From: Spirodela intermedia
Taxonomy: Eukaryota > Streptophyta > Magnoliopsida > Alismatales > Araceae
Assembly: GCA_902729315.2 (NCBI GenBank)
Contig: LR746268.1
Coordinates: forward strand, 3,465,501 to 3,529,500
Direction: 5' to 3'
Length of the DNA stretch: 64,000 nt
Positions 24,301 to 37,673 of the stretch are shown one piece after another. The notes beneath the pieces are model-generated. The model saw only the letters and a list, made by a program, of their open reading frames with translations. It did no database searches and was not told where the DNA came from. A program made the translations under genes and the position numbers. Each line of letters begins with the position of its first letter. Positions within the stretch are counted from its first letter, which is position 1.

Positions 24301-27300
24301 CCACTTTAAAACTTAATGCCAGAAAAATATTACTGATGAAAAGTATACATATTATGGGAATGAAATTTAATGGATAATGACGTCACAAGCCCCCTCTTTC
24401 AAGAACTAACAGCGGAAAAAGTAAAACAATAGAAAACAGGTGACAGGGTCCTGGAAACTGGTGGCATAAGGTACCAAAAACAGCAGACTAATTTGGAAGA
24501 TGAAACAAAAGCAAGTTCATATTGTTGGCGCAAACCCTAGGAGAGAGAATATGCAGAGGAAAGTCTCACTTCATATTTACACCATACGTGACTGTTATAT
24601 ACAGGAAAAATTTCTAATATTGGCCATTAAATTTTGAGTAATTTGCAGAAACAGTTGGTACAACACGTTACAGATGATAGGTAAGGTTACGATTCAAAGG
24701 TCAGTTACGATTGAGCTACACTCCAAACCCGAAAAAAAGAGAATTAAAAAAAGGGAAATCACAGTGTCCTCTCACAGTCCACTATGCAATCATTGAGACT
24801 GGCTTTCCCACAGAAGACACCCAGTTTCTCTTCTAATGAATGCTTCTTGTCTTCTGCAATACCCTTGAAAAATCTCGCATGGGCCAACTCCCCATTTACT
24901 CTAGAATACCGTCTCAATAAGTTCAGTTGCCACTTTCTTCGGAGCAACAATGGAGATCCCAACCCGCAATCATGATTTTCTGAATAAGCAGATGCTGCCT
25001 CCTCTGAAACAATTAACATCTCATTCTTGTCTGTCATGCCATCAGCAAATCAACAATACAGGATTGCTCCAACATTTCCATGAAGAAATGCCTTTGCTGC
25101 AAGTGCATCCATTTTACAGCACCTATCCTAACACCTTCCCAATACAGCTGGCTTCAACCCCAAACTATCAAAAATCCAATGAGACTTTTATAAAACCGTA
25201 GAATAACGGCTCCAATTAGATCTTTCGCACGTCTTTTACGTACTTGTCAATGGATCCAATGCCAACCTTACAAGATTCGCCCATTTAACATTAATCACCC
25301 TCATCACGCAGTTATCCCCAACTGTGACAATCTCCAAAGTCTTATTGTTCCCACTACCCTCAATGTGCTTACTCAGGGTGGTCCATTGACATATGCATAG
25401 TTTCCCTGAAAGCATTACGGTGGCACAACAAATCTATGTTTCACCTCAATGACTTTAATGTTGAAAAATGAATTCTGTGTCCACACTCATACTACGAAAA
25501 GATGCCATCCTCTACTCTGTTCTTTGATGTATAAAATCCCACGTGACCGCAGGCATCCAACAAAATTGCAGAACAAACAGTAATTGGTGGATGAAAGCTA
25601 AACTACACATCATAAACTTTTGGCAAGTGTCATTAACTTCTCTACCAGCCATCAAATAGAAATAGGACAGCATCCTATGTCTATTGGGGTGCCACTATGT
25701 CTGTGTCATCAGTTTCGTGATCCCTTAAAAAATCTAGATTCAACTTCCCGTGGAAGAGGCAATCTTCTCACCAATACCATTTAGAATCATTCTTGTCTTA
25801 ATAACTTAATGGGTAAAGCTTAAAAAAATGCTCTGGTAAAAGGAAAACTAGGTTTCCAGAACTAAAAGAAACTGATGGCCTGCAAAATTTCCGGTTCTAT
25901 ACCATCCTGCCTAGCTTTTATTTTTTAAATTCGAGAAACCTTCATTTACTGAAACCTTATAAGACAGATAAGTGTAGCAATTAGCAGCATGTTATCCTAA
26001 GGAGAATGCACAAAAATTTTAACTGTGATGTTTCCGGAATGGAATATTAGTATAGATTCCGTTTTTGTCATTCCGTTTATTTTAGCTTTGAATAGCATTT
26101 TCCCGATTTGTATTATGCTGTCAATTCCTAGTTTTGTGGATGCAAATGTTTTATGGAATCATATAAGAATTTAAAAGGGAATATTGAATACATAGCAAGT
26201 AGATAATTCAACAATATCTACAAGGTAAATTTTCAATCTACGTTGCACAAGGTTGTACTCTAGAAAAGAATAAGTAATAAAATATAAACAAATAAATGTT
26301 TCGGCTAAGATTATTTGAGATTTCACTTACCAATCCAACCCATTTCTTCAAACTTCTCATGTGGCCAAGAACCTGCTCCAGAGTAAATGACTCTACCAGA
26401 GATACCCCCTTGATATTTGGCTTCCTAAGCTCAGTCTTTACCGTAAAATCAACTGACTGAATAGTTGTCTTGGACTTTTGTGTCTGCTCTGAGTCATCGC
26501 CATTGCAGATCAGCTGGTTTTCTTTCCCACACTCCGTGGACAAAGCTTGTGAAGTAACTGACACAACAGCAGGCTTCACTTCATTGGAAACATCTAGATT
26601 CTGTTTTTTAATTTTACAGGATTCCACAATTTCATGTTTCAATGAGTTTTCACATGCCTTCAAACCCATGATTAACTTAGAATTTATGGGTATCTCTTCA
26701 TCAGTAATTTCTGAATCCTCAAATTTAATCTCACACACTGTAACAGAGCTTCCCTGAGAAGAGTAGTCATAGGGTTTTACTTCCCCTGCGGACCCAGTAG
26801 TCACTGTCTTACAAGAATGCCCAGAGAACTGTTCACTGGGAGACAGTTGAGCGTAAGAATTGACTAGTTCCGATGCTTGAGAAGTTTCCCTCTGACCGAA
26901 ATTTTCAAAAGGAGAGCACTGAATTTTCAAGCGTTTAGGGAAATGTTGTGGACTTGTTATCGTATCTGAGGTGGGAACTGAACACTTTAATGGTGGAATA
27001 CCAGCATTACAACCACTAGACGCCTTGGAGCACGTGAAATCAAGAGTCTCCATGCTGAGGTTAGTCAGAGGACTCTTGCAGAGTAGCCTCCTAACAGGAA
27101 CACAAACAGGACAATTTGTATCTTGGCAATGCCTGTGATGGTTCAACAGTGAATGCAACCGAACACAAATATTACATGAATTCTTGCAGAATGTCATGTG
27201 ATCAATAATCCCTTTCATGGATATGCAAGAACTGTTTAGGCATGCTCCTTCTTGATCAGGGCAAATTCTAGCATGGTAATACAATAGTAAAAGCTCCTGC

Positions 27301-28810
27301 TGACCTTTGTACTCCAAGTTCCCAACTACATTCTCCGAACTATGTGGAATCCAATTACTGCCATGGGTAACTGTTACACTTTCTGAATTGGGAATAAATC
27401 CATGCGTAAATGCTCCCTGAAAAGATTGAGGAAGATATGATGTGTTCTGTCTATTCATCTGTTGGGAAAATCGCTGCATCTTCATATCCAGAGACATCTC
27501 ATTAGAAAGCAAGTCCTCATTCTTTGACTCGCTGAACCCAGGAAAATTGTTTTCACGCTTGCTAGCATGGGACATGAAATTCGGATCAGGTTGTCTCTGT
27601 AACTGAAGATTTTGCTGTAGGCACAGTTCATTAATCTGAAATATGAAACGAAAATGAACATTTTAAATCACCTTGCCTATAATTGATATCTGACGAAAAC
27701 AGATAAATGAAACCTATATATTCAAGAAAAGAGACCTTAGGTACCTGCTCTGAGTTATGGAAAGATAAATTATTGCGGAACCATGCAGGATCTGAGGCAA
27801 AGTTCAACGCAGTGCCATGTGGATTAATGTCACTATAGCTTCCATTCAACCCAAGGGTAGAAAGATTGGAATTAGGCACCATAAGTATGTCACCTGCCAA
27901 ATTGAAGGAAAAAATGAATAAAAAAATGAGACACGTCACAAAAGTACAAGATAGGTGATAGACCGTATGAGATGAGGAAACATCACTCCGCAATTTTTTC
28001 TGTTGAGATCTCTGGTCAAATATTTTTTGCAATGGCTTTGAGGAATTACCGTAGTTAGACTTCATTGACATTTCATTCACAGCTATATGGTTTGCCATTT
28101 CTGCCAAATTCCCTCCGAAATCCAGCCCAGTACAACCGGATGAACCACCATATCCGCCAGATAATGGCATCTGAGACAATCCAGACATCTCCTGTCGTTT
28201 GTTATTCTGCAGGAACCTGCTGCCCTGGCATCTATAATGTTGCCTCTGCATCTCTCTTTCAAAAAAAATTGAACTCCCGGAATTTGGTACTCCACCTTCA
28301 CTGCAACATGACAATGTAGAAGCCGAAAGCCTTACATTCCGTGCTAGTGGATTCTTCTGCAGTTGTAAATCATTTCCAGCAAAGGTGCAAGAGCTACTTT
28401 CACTTCTCCAATAGTGTTCAGCAGGAAGGAATCCTGATAAGAGAGGATCTTATAATTAATATAATATGGACACATGGTTTAAAATTTAACAACAATATCT
28501 ACTCAAACCCACCATTAGATGCAGAAAAGGGATCGAAATGCGAAGATCCTGTAGTAGCTTTGATGTTTGATGCAGATTTTCCAGACACATTGGATGGGAA
28601 TACATCATTGTTTGCACTTGAAACAAAGGTGCCACAGGAAGGCAAAACCATAGAGTGCATTTCTCTTTGGTGCACCATTCCAGGATTCAGTATTCCTGAT
28701 CCACCAGAAAATGAAGAAGAAGCACTGTGTGACAAAATTTCGTTTTCGTTGCCACATTGATTATGCCCGACCAAATCAACAGGTGTGAATGCAGATGCAC
28801 CCAGGTCCAT
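18381..28810 (-). CDS. HAC: CBP/p300-type histone acetyltransferase (HAC family)
   Basis: Fifteen coding exons on the minus strand join in frame to about 1,537 residues: 28513-28810, about 27987-28433, 27745-27893, 26331-27635, 23936-24253, 23569-23847, 21591-21719, 21260-21460, 20885-21027, 20501-20807, 20118-20257, 19447-19525, 18877-19356, 18593-18813 and 18381-18498. Domains in order: a Ser/Gln-rich N-terminus, TAZ1 (about 408-486), a Cys-rich segment and PHD finger (about 745-900), the p300/CBP-type HAT domain (about 933-1190; [40 protein letters not shown]), a ZZ finger (about 1210-1262), a second ZZ finger (about 1330-1375) and TAZ2 (about 1430-1510). The product should acetylate histones in the nucleus as a coactivator. 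Two introns are about 1.8 and 2.1 kb. The second exon's donor is the least certain. I place the start at the ATG just after a leader-intron acceptor; the LisH-like N-terminus of Arabidopsis HAC1 was not found upstream. Confidence 0.93.
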
Positions 28811-28816
28811 GTAGCC

Positions 28817-31110
28817 CTGAGGGACCACCAAAGCACTTACGAGTCAAAAGAAAATATCAGCACAGTGATGACAAAGTTTAATGCGCAGCAATGAATAAGA
28901 AACGGGCAAGTGAGTGAAACAACATCGAAATAGCCCCTGCAGTGGAGTCACTCAGACATTTGGGTACGACTAAGAACCGAATTCACCTTGTGTTCTATTA
29001 TTATAACATCAATAAGGGCCCACATTAGGGTAAGCCAAGAAAAAGTAATCCGACATTTGAAGGCATATTACACAAACACAAGGACGGATCAAAACGTACA
29101 GCCACAGGTGAGATCTGAACGGATCCCATATCAAACTGACATGCTCAAGAGAGTTTTTTAACAGGCAGAAAATCCTTTTAGGAGGGTCAATACCACAATA
29201 ATACAGGGAATCTATTCCCATACTTCATTTCTGTCTTCTAAATTTTATAATACAGCGAAAGAGATCAGACTCAGGAGACACAGTGCTCGTATTAGATATG
29301 ATATCATGTAAATACATAAGAACTAGAAAAACTGAAAGCCAGCCAGTGGGACCATTCTGCTAGCATGTTTGCAGAAAACCAAACACTGTCAGGTCTTCTA
29401 GCTGTTTCATATTACCTATTTCACATTAGGCCTCAAAAAATTTCAGTTCTTTTCTCCCAAAGAAATGAAAAAGGGAAGAAATAGTGATAAATAAAATGGG
29501 GCTTGATAAAAAAATCCTAATTTTCGCATACTGTTAGTTTCTCAAAAAAAATAAATTTCGTGACAAATAAATAATATCAACCGGGCCGAAACTAGTAAAA
29601 CACAGAAAACCTAAAATGAACCAGGCTTGAACACCATGCCACGATATTGCACGAGATCATCACTCCGCTGTCACAAGACAAATGCACAACCATGATCTCA
29701 TGTCTATGATGCAGCATGCCAAAATATCAGAATTTCCAATTCAATCCCTGTGACGTAGGAACAGACAACAGTCATCAAAGGCCGTTGGCCAAGTACAGCA
29801 GAGACAGTCAACATCAACCAAATACATTAAAAATAATGACTGGTAATAGTTTTATGCATTCAAGACAAGTTAGAGTAAAAATACTCAAAAGGAAAATAAG
29901 GAAAAATGGTCCAAGAGGAAGGACTGATAGCTCCCATGTGAAGAAAGTAGGTTCTCTTATCAACTCTACTGTTAAACCAATAACACACCACATCAGTATG
30001 CTGCAAGATAACAGTGACATATAGTTCCAGAACGAAAGAAAGGATAATCTTTTTAATCACTCTTCTGGTGCCAACAGAGCAGTATATGCCGCATTCTGGA
30101 CAAGCAATTCCGACTGAATGGTTCCACTCTTAAGAACCTATCCCTTGACCCATATTATTACACACAAATGCTATTGGAGAAACTGAGCTAGTGACGCTAC
30201 AGCCCCTCAACTGGTACCCAAATGAGAGAACCATATGACGCTATAGTGGCATATGCTTGTTTCCGGTGTTAATTGTTGATAGCATTTTCCCTTCCAAAAT
30301 CCCATCTGCCTCAAGCCCACTTCTAGCAAACGAACAAGCATGCAAGGTCGGGGGAAAGGTTTTGTTTTGAAAGTTAAACCAATCGGAATCATTTTTGCGG
30401 AAAGAATTGGGTGAAAATATTACTGATGCGAACTTGCGCTACCATTTATTGCATTTCGTCACTAAAGAAACCAGGATGAAAACATTAATCAAGAATCTCT
30501 ACTCAGTATTACTCTAAAAATATAACTTGAAGGGGGGGATGCCGCCAAGGGATCAAATTTAGTTGATATCCCGCCACCTGAAAAAAAGAACGGAAACAAG
30601 ATGGACGGCAGAAACCCACGCCCCGTCCAACGACGGGGGATCATCTCAATTGCATTGCCCTCGGAAAAATCGCCCAACATTCTGATAAATTACCCTTCCG
30701 CGCACACCCCATTCTACGAAATTGCTCTCTCCTCTGCGACGTCCGACCTAACTGAAGCCCGTCCAAAAGAATCGAAGGACCTAGAAATGAAATTACTGAA
30801 GAGGACGGAATTCCCCTTCCCTCCAAGCCACCATGAGACAGCGAGAGCGACGAATGAGGCGATCAGGCTACCTGAGTCAGTGCGCCGCGGCGCACGCGGC
30901 CTCCGCCGCCGCCTTCGAAGCCAATGCCGCCGGCAAGGAGGGGGAAAATAACCCGCGCGGCCCTTAGACAGGGGCAGAGAGATCAAAGATCGAAATTGGG
31001 CGTTCCCTTAATGCCACCAACATGGGGTTCCCCGGCTAGGGTTCCGCCAGGTGGAGAGAGGAGGGGACAGAAGTAGCGGGAAGAGGGTGACGAGTTTTTG
31101 TATCCAGTTC
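28817..31110 (-). other. 5' leader exon and leader intron of HAC
   Basis: On the minus strand a TATATAG element (31138-31144) precedes a GC-rich leader from about 31110 to a candidate donor at 30872/30871 (GACTCAG|GTAGCC). The GC-rich leader has a stop in the frame I examined. About 2.05 kb of AT-rich intron follows to the acceptor before 28816 (CCCTCAG). I found no additional coding exon in this intron. Confidence 0.5.
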
Positions 31111-31137
31111 TCTCCCTTTGACACCCTTTTACCGTTA

Positions 31138-31144
31138 CTATATA
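31138..31144 (-). promoter_or_regulatory. TATA box of the HAC gene
   Basis: The minus strand reads TATATAG, about 30 bases before a GC-rich leader. The promoter is divergent from that of GAPA, whose coding start is 2 kb away. Confidence 0.45.
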
Positions 31145-32555
31145 CCCGGACTAATGACGTGAACACCTCCGCAAGCCCCTCGTCCACACGTTATTAAAAA
31201 AAGATTTTTTTTGGAGGGCATCCACGTAATTCGATCTCTAGCGACCTGAGCATGAAAGTCAACGCTCAGAGCGAAACGCGCGCGCCACCTACTTATTTGA
31301 TGTTTCACTTCTCTATGCTCTTCTGTTCCCAACAAGTTACCATTTTTTACTGATGAATTAAATATGGGCTTCCAAGTTAACTTCTCCATTTCTCGACGCG
31401 GCAAGAAACAAACCCAGAAAAGGGGTTTCAGATAGATGGTCATCTGGGTACGACTCCCATGAGTTTTTACAGAAACCCTTTCGCGAACAACCCCCAGTCA
31501 TGTGCCTCGTTGTTAGACACAGAGAGAGAGAGAGAGAGAGGGGGCCAAGATGAACTGAGCTCAGATTCTCTTCTTCCCCACTGGGTATGGCCAGGCCGCC
31601 GTTCCTGCCAGTCACCAAACCTAGGAGCCGGAATTTATGCCAGCTCCCCCGCGGCGGCGGCGAAGGGGCTGGGCTTCCATGCTTCCTCCCAGCATCTTCG
31701 CCACCGTATTATTCATCGAGAAGCGCGGCCCACGGGAAACCACTCAATACACCACATGGTCATGATCGTTATGGTTCTGGCCATGTCTCCTTGGTCTTCT
31801 TCTTCCTCGACGTCCAACCCGAGCTCCGATCCCCAACGTAGCCGACTGTAAATCCATCGCGGAATGTAGCCCAGGTTCCAGTCTTCTTCATCTTCTCCTT
31901 CTTCCTCCCCGCTACCATCTCCAGCAAGAGCATCCGACTTGCGGGAGGCATTCCCAACGCTCGGCGAGGCGACGCTGGGGGCAATGTCGCCGGCGGTTCC
32001 AGCTTCTCCTGGAGTTCCAGCGGCGAGCTGGAGAGACTGATGTTGAGGAAGGCGGCGGTGGGGAAGCAGATGGCGTTGGGACCCTCCGGCGAACTCTCGG
32101 CCGCCGGAACTTTAGAGCGGACGCTGGAGATGACTAAGGAGGAAAAGAAGCAGAACCACCGGCCCTGGCCATGGGCGGCGCCGCCCGTAAATGGATGCTT
32201 GCAGGGTTGATCGGAATCGACATGGATTAGTCATACAAGTCAGTACTCGGGGATCATAATCATCAAGTTCCACCAGCAGGAGTAGGAAACCTGGATGAGC
32301 TGCGTGTTCTTCCGTCACAGTGTGGCGGAATCCTCTTTTTTTTTTTTCTTTCTGAAATGCCATGACAGAAAAATAGAGGGACTCGGATCCCCTCAGGAGA
32401 TTGTTGCCCTTGCCGTTTCGGTTTCGGATCCAGTGGAATCGGATCTAAACAGCGAATCCCATCCGAATCTGGAGTCTATTCCTTGAGCTTTTCTGAATTT
32501 TAATAATAATTTCCGACTGAGAATTTCCTATTTCCTCTCCCCCAATTTATTCGAG
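31145..32555. other. Intergenic region between HAC and GAPA promoters
   Basis: This 1.4-kb spacer contains a short GA microsatellite (about 31508-31530). A GC-rich plus-strand frame without ATG at 31842-32210 is listed separately. Otherwise I see no gene. Confidence 0.5.
31842..32210 (+). other. Possible coding remnant, unrecognised
   Basis: This plus-strand frame stays open for 122 codons between TAG (31839-31841) and TGA (32208-32210), but its first Met is far inside (in LERLMLRKAAVGKQ). A hydrophobic Phe-rich start is followed by Ala/Gly/Ser-rich and then basic sequence. It could be an isolated exon, a gene relic or a chance frame in GC-rich DNA. I match it to no family. Confidence 0.15.
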
Positions 32556-32562
32556 TAATTGC

Positions 32563-32575
32563 CACGTGTGATAAG
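32563..32575 (+). promoter_or_regulatory. G-box plus I-box in the GAPA promoter
   Basis: CACGTG (32563-32568) is followed after one base by GATAAG (32570-32575). G-box plus I-box is the classic light-responsive pairing in plant photosynthesis promoters (bHLH/PIF, HY5-type bZIP and MYB/GATA-type factors). It lies about 570 bp before the GAPA ATG and 150 bp before the CT tract. Light regulation is an inference from this and the gene's identity. Confidence 0.6.
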
Positions 32576-32723
32576 ACGGGCGGCGCCAGCCTGTGTGGTC
32601 GCGATCAGCCACGCCGATCTCCGGTAATCCAATCTGGGGGAGGGACCGCCGCAGCCACACGTTGGAGACGACGGGCTATCCACAATCTCATCCTCTCCGT
32701 CTCCTCCCTCCAACGCACGACTA

Positions 32724-33014
<291 letters not shown>

Positions 33015-33135
33015 CTCGCCACCACAAGTTCGGCCTCTCCCTCACCTCCGTCCTCTACCCTCTTATCTGCCGCCAGTGCCCATTAAACTATAATCCCGCT
33101 CTACTCCGCTGCCGTCCTGAGAGTCGCCGAGTACC

Positions 33136-34703
<1,568 letters not shown>

Positions 34704-35033
34704 TCGGTCAGGGCCCCCCCGCTGCAATCCTTCCTCGTGTTTCCAATTTGCTATTTTTGTACCGAGAGTTGGAACCCCCTTCCCCCTCCCTCCCGCGTAC
34801 ATCGTGGCTATGAAAGTGTATTCCCACCGCCCTCGGGACTATATATAATGAATCAATCCCCTTCGAATATTATTTGACGGTTACTTCAACGAGGAGATCA
34901 GTTCCTCCTCCTCCTCTTACAAGCCAGACAACGGATACCTGGTGCTCGGCCGTTTCTCTTACTCTCTCTAACTCTACAGAACCGCTGTCACTCCGGAGGG
35001 GTCGAGTACCCTCAGCTCTTCTCCCTCTCTCCC

Positions 35034-35040
35034 TATAAAT
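35034..35040 (+). promoter_or_regulatory. TATA box of small secreted gene, copy B
   Basis: TATAAAT lies 92 bases before the ATG at 35132, within a pyrimidine-rich stretch. Copy A has GATAAAT at the homologous place. Confidence 0.65.
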
Positions 35041-35131
35041 TCCGCCCCCCGCCCATCCCTTGGGCACCAGCGGCACCGGAGAAGAGGAGAGCTTCTTGGG
35101 GAAAGAGGAGTAGAGGAGAGCTTCTTCACAG

Positions 35132-35569
35132 ATGGCGGCGACAACGGCGGTGGTGGTGGCAGTGGCGGTGGTGGTGCTGGCGATGGTGGCGGCGGGAGTG
35201 TTGGGGGAGATTGTGGCGCCGAGGAACTACAGCATATCGTCGCCGCCGGTGTACAACTGGACGGCGCTGCCGGACCCGCTGAACCGGCCGTACTACATGC
35301 CTGAGCCGGTTGACGACTCGCACAAGTTGTACCGGTGCTGGGGGTACCTGGCGCGAGGGAAGGCGGTGCGCGATATGCGCAACTTCCTGGTGAACGGAAC
35401 GGTGCCGTCAAGCAACACCTGCGACGGCGTGAATCGGCTGCACCCCCACTGCTGGCCCGACATGTTCAACATCTTCTGGGAGGTCACCCCCCGCCGCATC
35501 CACCGCCTCCGCAAGTTCTGCCTCCAGAACGGCACCCTTCCCCCCGCCGACCACTTCGACTTCGCCTAA
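35132..35569 (+). CDS. Small secreted four-cysteine protein, copy B (unrecognised family)
   Basis: This single-exon frame encodes 145 residues and is the paralogue of the gene at 995-1405. It has an Ala/Val-rich signal peptide (cleavage likely near AAGVLG|EIVAP), an NYS/NWT-rich mature start, an insert of about nine residues relative to copy A (LNRPYYMPE region), and the conserved four-cysteine part: YRCWGYLARGK, SSNTCDG, PHCWPDM and RKFCLQNGT. It ends PADHFDFA, compared with PADRFDFA in copy A. Homology extends upstream through the leader to the TATA box, so the duplication included the promoter. The gene lies 430 bp after the GAPA stop on the same strand, with its own TATA box at 35034. I do not recognise the family. 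A secreted structural or signalling protein is one guess; nothing here shows an active site. Confidence 0.78.
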   Translation: MAATTAVVVAVAVVVLAMVAAGVLGEIVAPRNYSISSPPVYNWTALPDPLNRPYYMPEPVDDSHKLYRCWGYLARGKAVRDMRNFLVNGTVPSSNTCDGVNRLHPHCWPDMFNIFWEVTPRRIHRLRKFCLQNGTLPPADHFDFA

Positions 35570-35955
35570 CCTCTCTCTCTCTCGCTCTCTCTCCTCTTCC
35601 CGCGTCAATGTGTGATGTGTGATCTCTCAGTAATAACGTAGCGAGCGCCCCACGGTTTCGAGATTTCAATCAAGATTTCTCCTCCGCTTCATGCCCGCGA
35701 AGAGTGTTCTTCTTCGGAAGATAACGAGGCTAAGAAACTATGAAGAGCTCGCCTCGAGAAATCTCGTGTGACGGATTACACATTGATCAAACTACGTCGA
35801 GGTCGTCACCGCCCGTCATCAGATCGGCGGCAACCATTCCCTCGTGCGTTCTGCATCTGGGTTCATCTTTCCTGATAAAAGCAAGAACAGCAATACAAAA
35901 AGGAAACAAAAAAAGCTGAACAAAAAGGAGAGAGGGCGTCGCCCACCATCGCTCC

Positions 35956-36014
<59 letters not shown>

Positions 36015-36631
36015 CCACATTTATCAAACAACTCCGCAGAACCTGTAAAAGATGAAAATCACAAAAATTAAAAGACCGTCGCTGTTGCAAAGTAATTAAT
36101 CTTGGAACGAATCATCACTCAAATATGTCAGCATCGAGGGAGAATTTCATCAGCTGACGCTTCGCTCCTCGTTTCATTGCCAACAAAACTCGAATATAAG
36201 AGACTGGTTCGAGACACTGAAGATCGATCGCCAGGTTTCTTTTTCTGACAGAAGATGTACTCCGGTGGGTTCTCGAATGCTTCTATTCTGCTGGAAATTC
36301 TTTCTCCTTCGATTTTCCCTAACTCGGATAGCGAATTCATAGATCATCATCGTCTTCTCGCCGATATGAAGGAGCCAGGGAAGATCTTAAACCGAAAATG
36401 AACAATACGCGAAAAAGAGGCAGGAACAGTGATTGGATTTTAATCCACCAAAAAAAAATCGGAGCCCTACACATATCTCAAGGAATTTGTTTGCAAAGCA
36501 ATAGCCACAGCTCATGAGGACGCCCATGAATGAACGCACAACGGGCCCGGGGGAAGACCGTGAAGCAGCTGGATTTTCTCATAATGGAAGAGAAACGAAA
36601 GGAAGGAAGGTCGGAGGATGAAGAAAATCAC
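35570..36631. other. Intergenic region with CT tracts
   Basis: This holds the 3' UTR of copy B, which begins with a short CT run (about 35573-35595), then a (CT)n tract of about 53 bp at 35960-36012, then the 3' UTR of the minus-strand IF-1 gene. No other gene is seen. Confidence 0.6.
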
Positions 36632-37117
36632 CTAATCTGTGGAGCTCTTGCTGCGGAGCCGGTAGACTATGCGGCCCCTGGTGGAGTCGTAGCGACTGAC
36701 CTCGATTCTGACCTTATCTCCGACCAGCACCCTCACCATCTTGGTTCGCATCTTCCCCGAAACGTAGCCCAGGATGATCTCGCCGTTGTCCAGGCGCACA
36801 CGGAACATGCAGTTGGGGAGCAATTCTGTGATCAAACCTTCCGTGACCAGCTTATCCTCCTTCTTCGGGTTAGGCGGCTGAGCGCCTGCCGCCACCCGAA
36901 ACGAAGACTGTTGCGGTAGCGAGGGGGGAGAGATGCCGGCACGAGATAAGGGGCCACCGGAGGCCTGCGGCCGCGGGAAACTCCCCAGAACGGAACCCTC
37001 GTAGGACGGAGAGAGGATGCGGAGGCCCCTCTGGCTCAGATAGGCAGGGGGCCTCTGGGCGACGGCGGCGGGGGGATTGCTCGGGGCGGAGGGAGGGCGA
37101 AACATGGTGGAAATCAT
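36632..37117 (-). CDS. infA: Chloroplast translation initiation factor IF-1, nuclear copy
   Basis: An intronless frame of 161 residues starts at the ATG at 37117 ([10 protein letters not shown]); a second ATG at 37105 is an alternative. Residues about 1-85 are Pro/Ser/Arg-rich and poor in acidic residues, as in a chloroplast transit peptide. The C-terminal ~70 residues are a complete S1/OB-fold IF-1 domain: [38 protein letters not shown] and [12 protein letters not shown]. The last part matches the bacterial D-L-x-K-G-R-I-x-x-R region. IF-1 binds the A site of the plastid 30S subunit with IF-2 and IF-3 during initiation. The plastid infA gene was transferred to the nucleus many times in flowering plants, and this is such a nuclear copy. 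It is divergent from the SIL1-like gene, whose ATG is 556 bp away, so the two may share a promoter. Confidence 0.93.
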   Translation of the reverse strand: MISTMFRPPSAPSNPPAAVAQRPPAYLSQRGLRILSPSYEGSVLGSFPRPQASGGPLSRAGISPPSLPQQSSFRVAAGAQPPNPKKEDKLVTEGLITELLPNCMFRVRLDNGEIILGYVSGKMRTKMVRVLVGDKVRIEVSRYDSTRGRIVYRLRSKSSTD

Positions 37118-37673
37118 CTTCAATCCCCGCCCAGGGAGGTGGAAGAAGCCTGGCAATGCTTCCTCCGGCCTGGGGAACGAGGGGGCCGGGGATAAGGAGA
37201 GAGGGAGAGAGAGAGCGGACGCTCCGCTGGGCCCTTTCGTCGAACAGAGCTCGCCTTCTCTGTAAGACGGGCAAAAAATCCACGCCGGAAAATAGCGGTA
37301 AAGATTATTAAAGTAGGGAATGGTATAACCATGACGAAAATATTACCGAAAAAGATAATATCGGGGGCAATATATTTTTAATAAAAAAATTATTACTCGG
37401 CGGTGGCTACACTGCTGCCTGAAGATCGGTGACGAGAGGAGCAGGGGCCTTTCCTTCTTCCAGTTTTCTATGAATTTTCTTTAGGGAAAGGCCGCCCTTT
37501 TATTACAAATTTATGTCCGGATCTGGAAAACGGATTTGGTCCGGCCCGATAGACAGTTTGTCGGCCTGTACGATGTTCGAAAATCTTCCTCGTCGAACTG
37601 TCAAAATTGGCAATGAAAAACCAAATCACCATCAGCTCTGTCTCTCTCTCTTATTCCGGTGCCGGAGACGATC
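37118..37673. promoter_or_regulatory. Shared divergent promoter region, IF-1 / SIL1-like
   Basis: A 556-bp interval separates two start codons on opposite strands. It includes an AT-rich centre (about 37290-37400) between GC-rich leaders. No clear TATA box is seen for either gene. A bidirectional promoter is inferred from the spacing. Confidence 0.4.

Noticed and set aside
24759-25037. Minus-strand 92-codon frame inside the large HAC intron
   Set aside because: The flanking exons join in frame and match HAC proteins without it ([15 protein letters not shown]); the frame has no family match.
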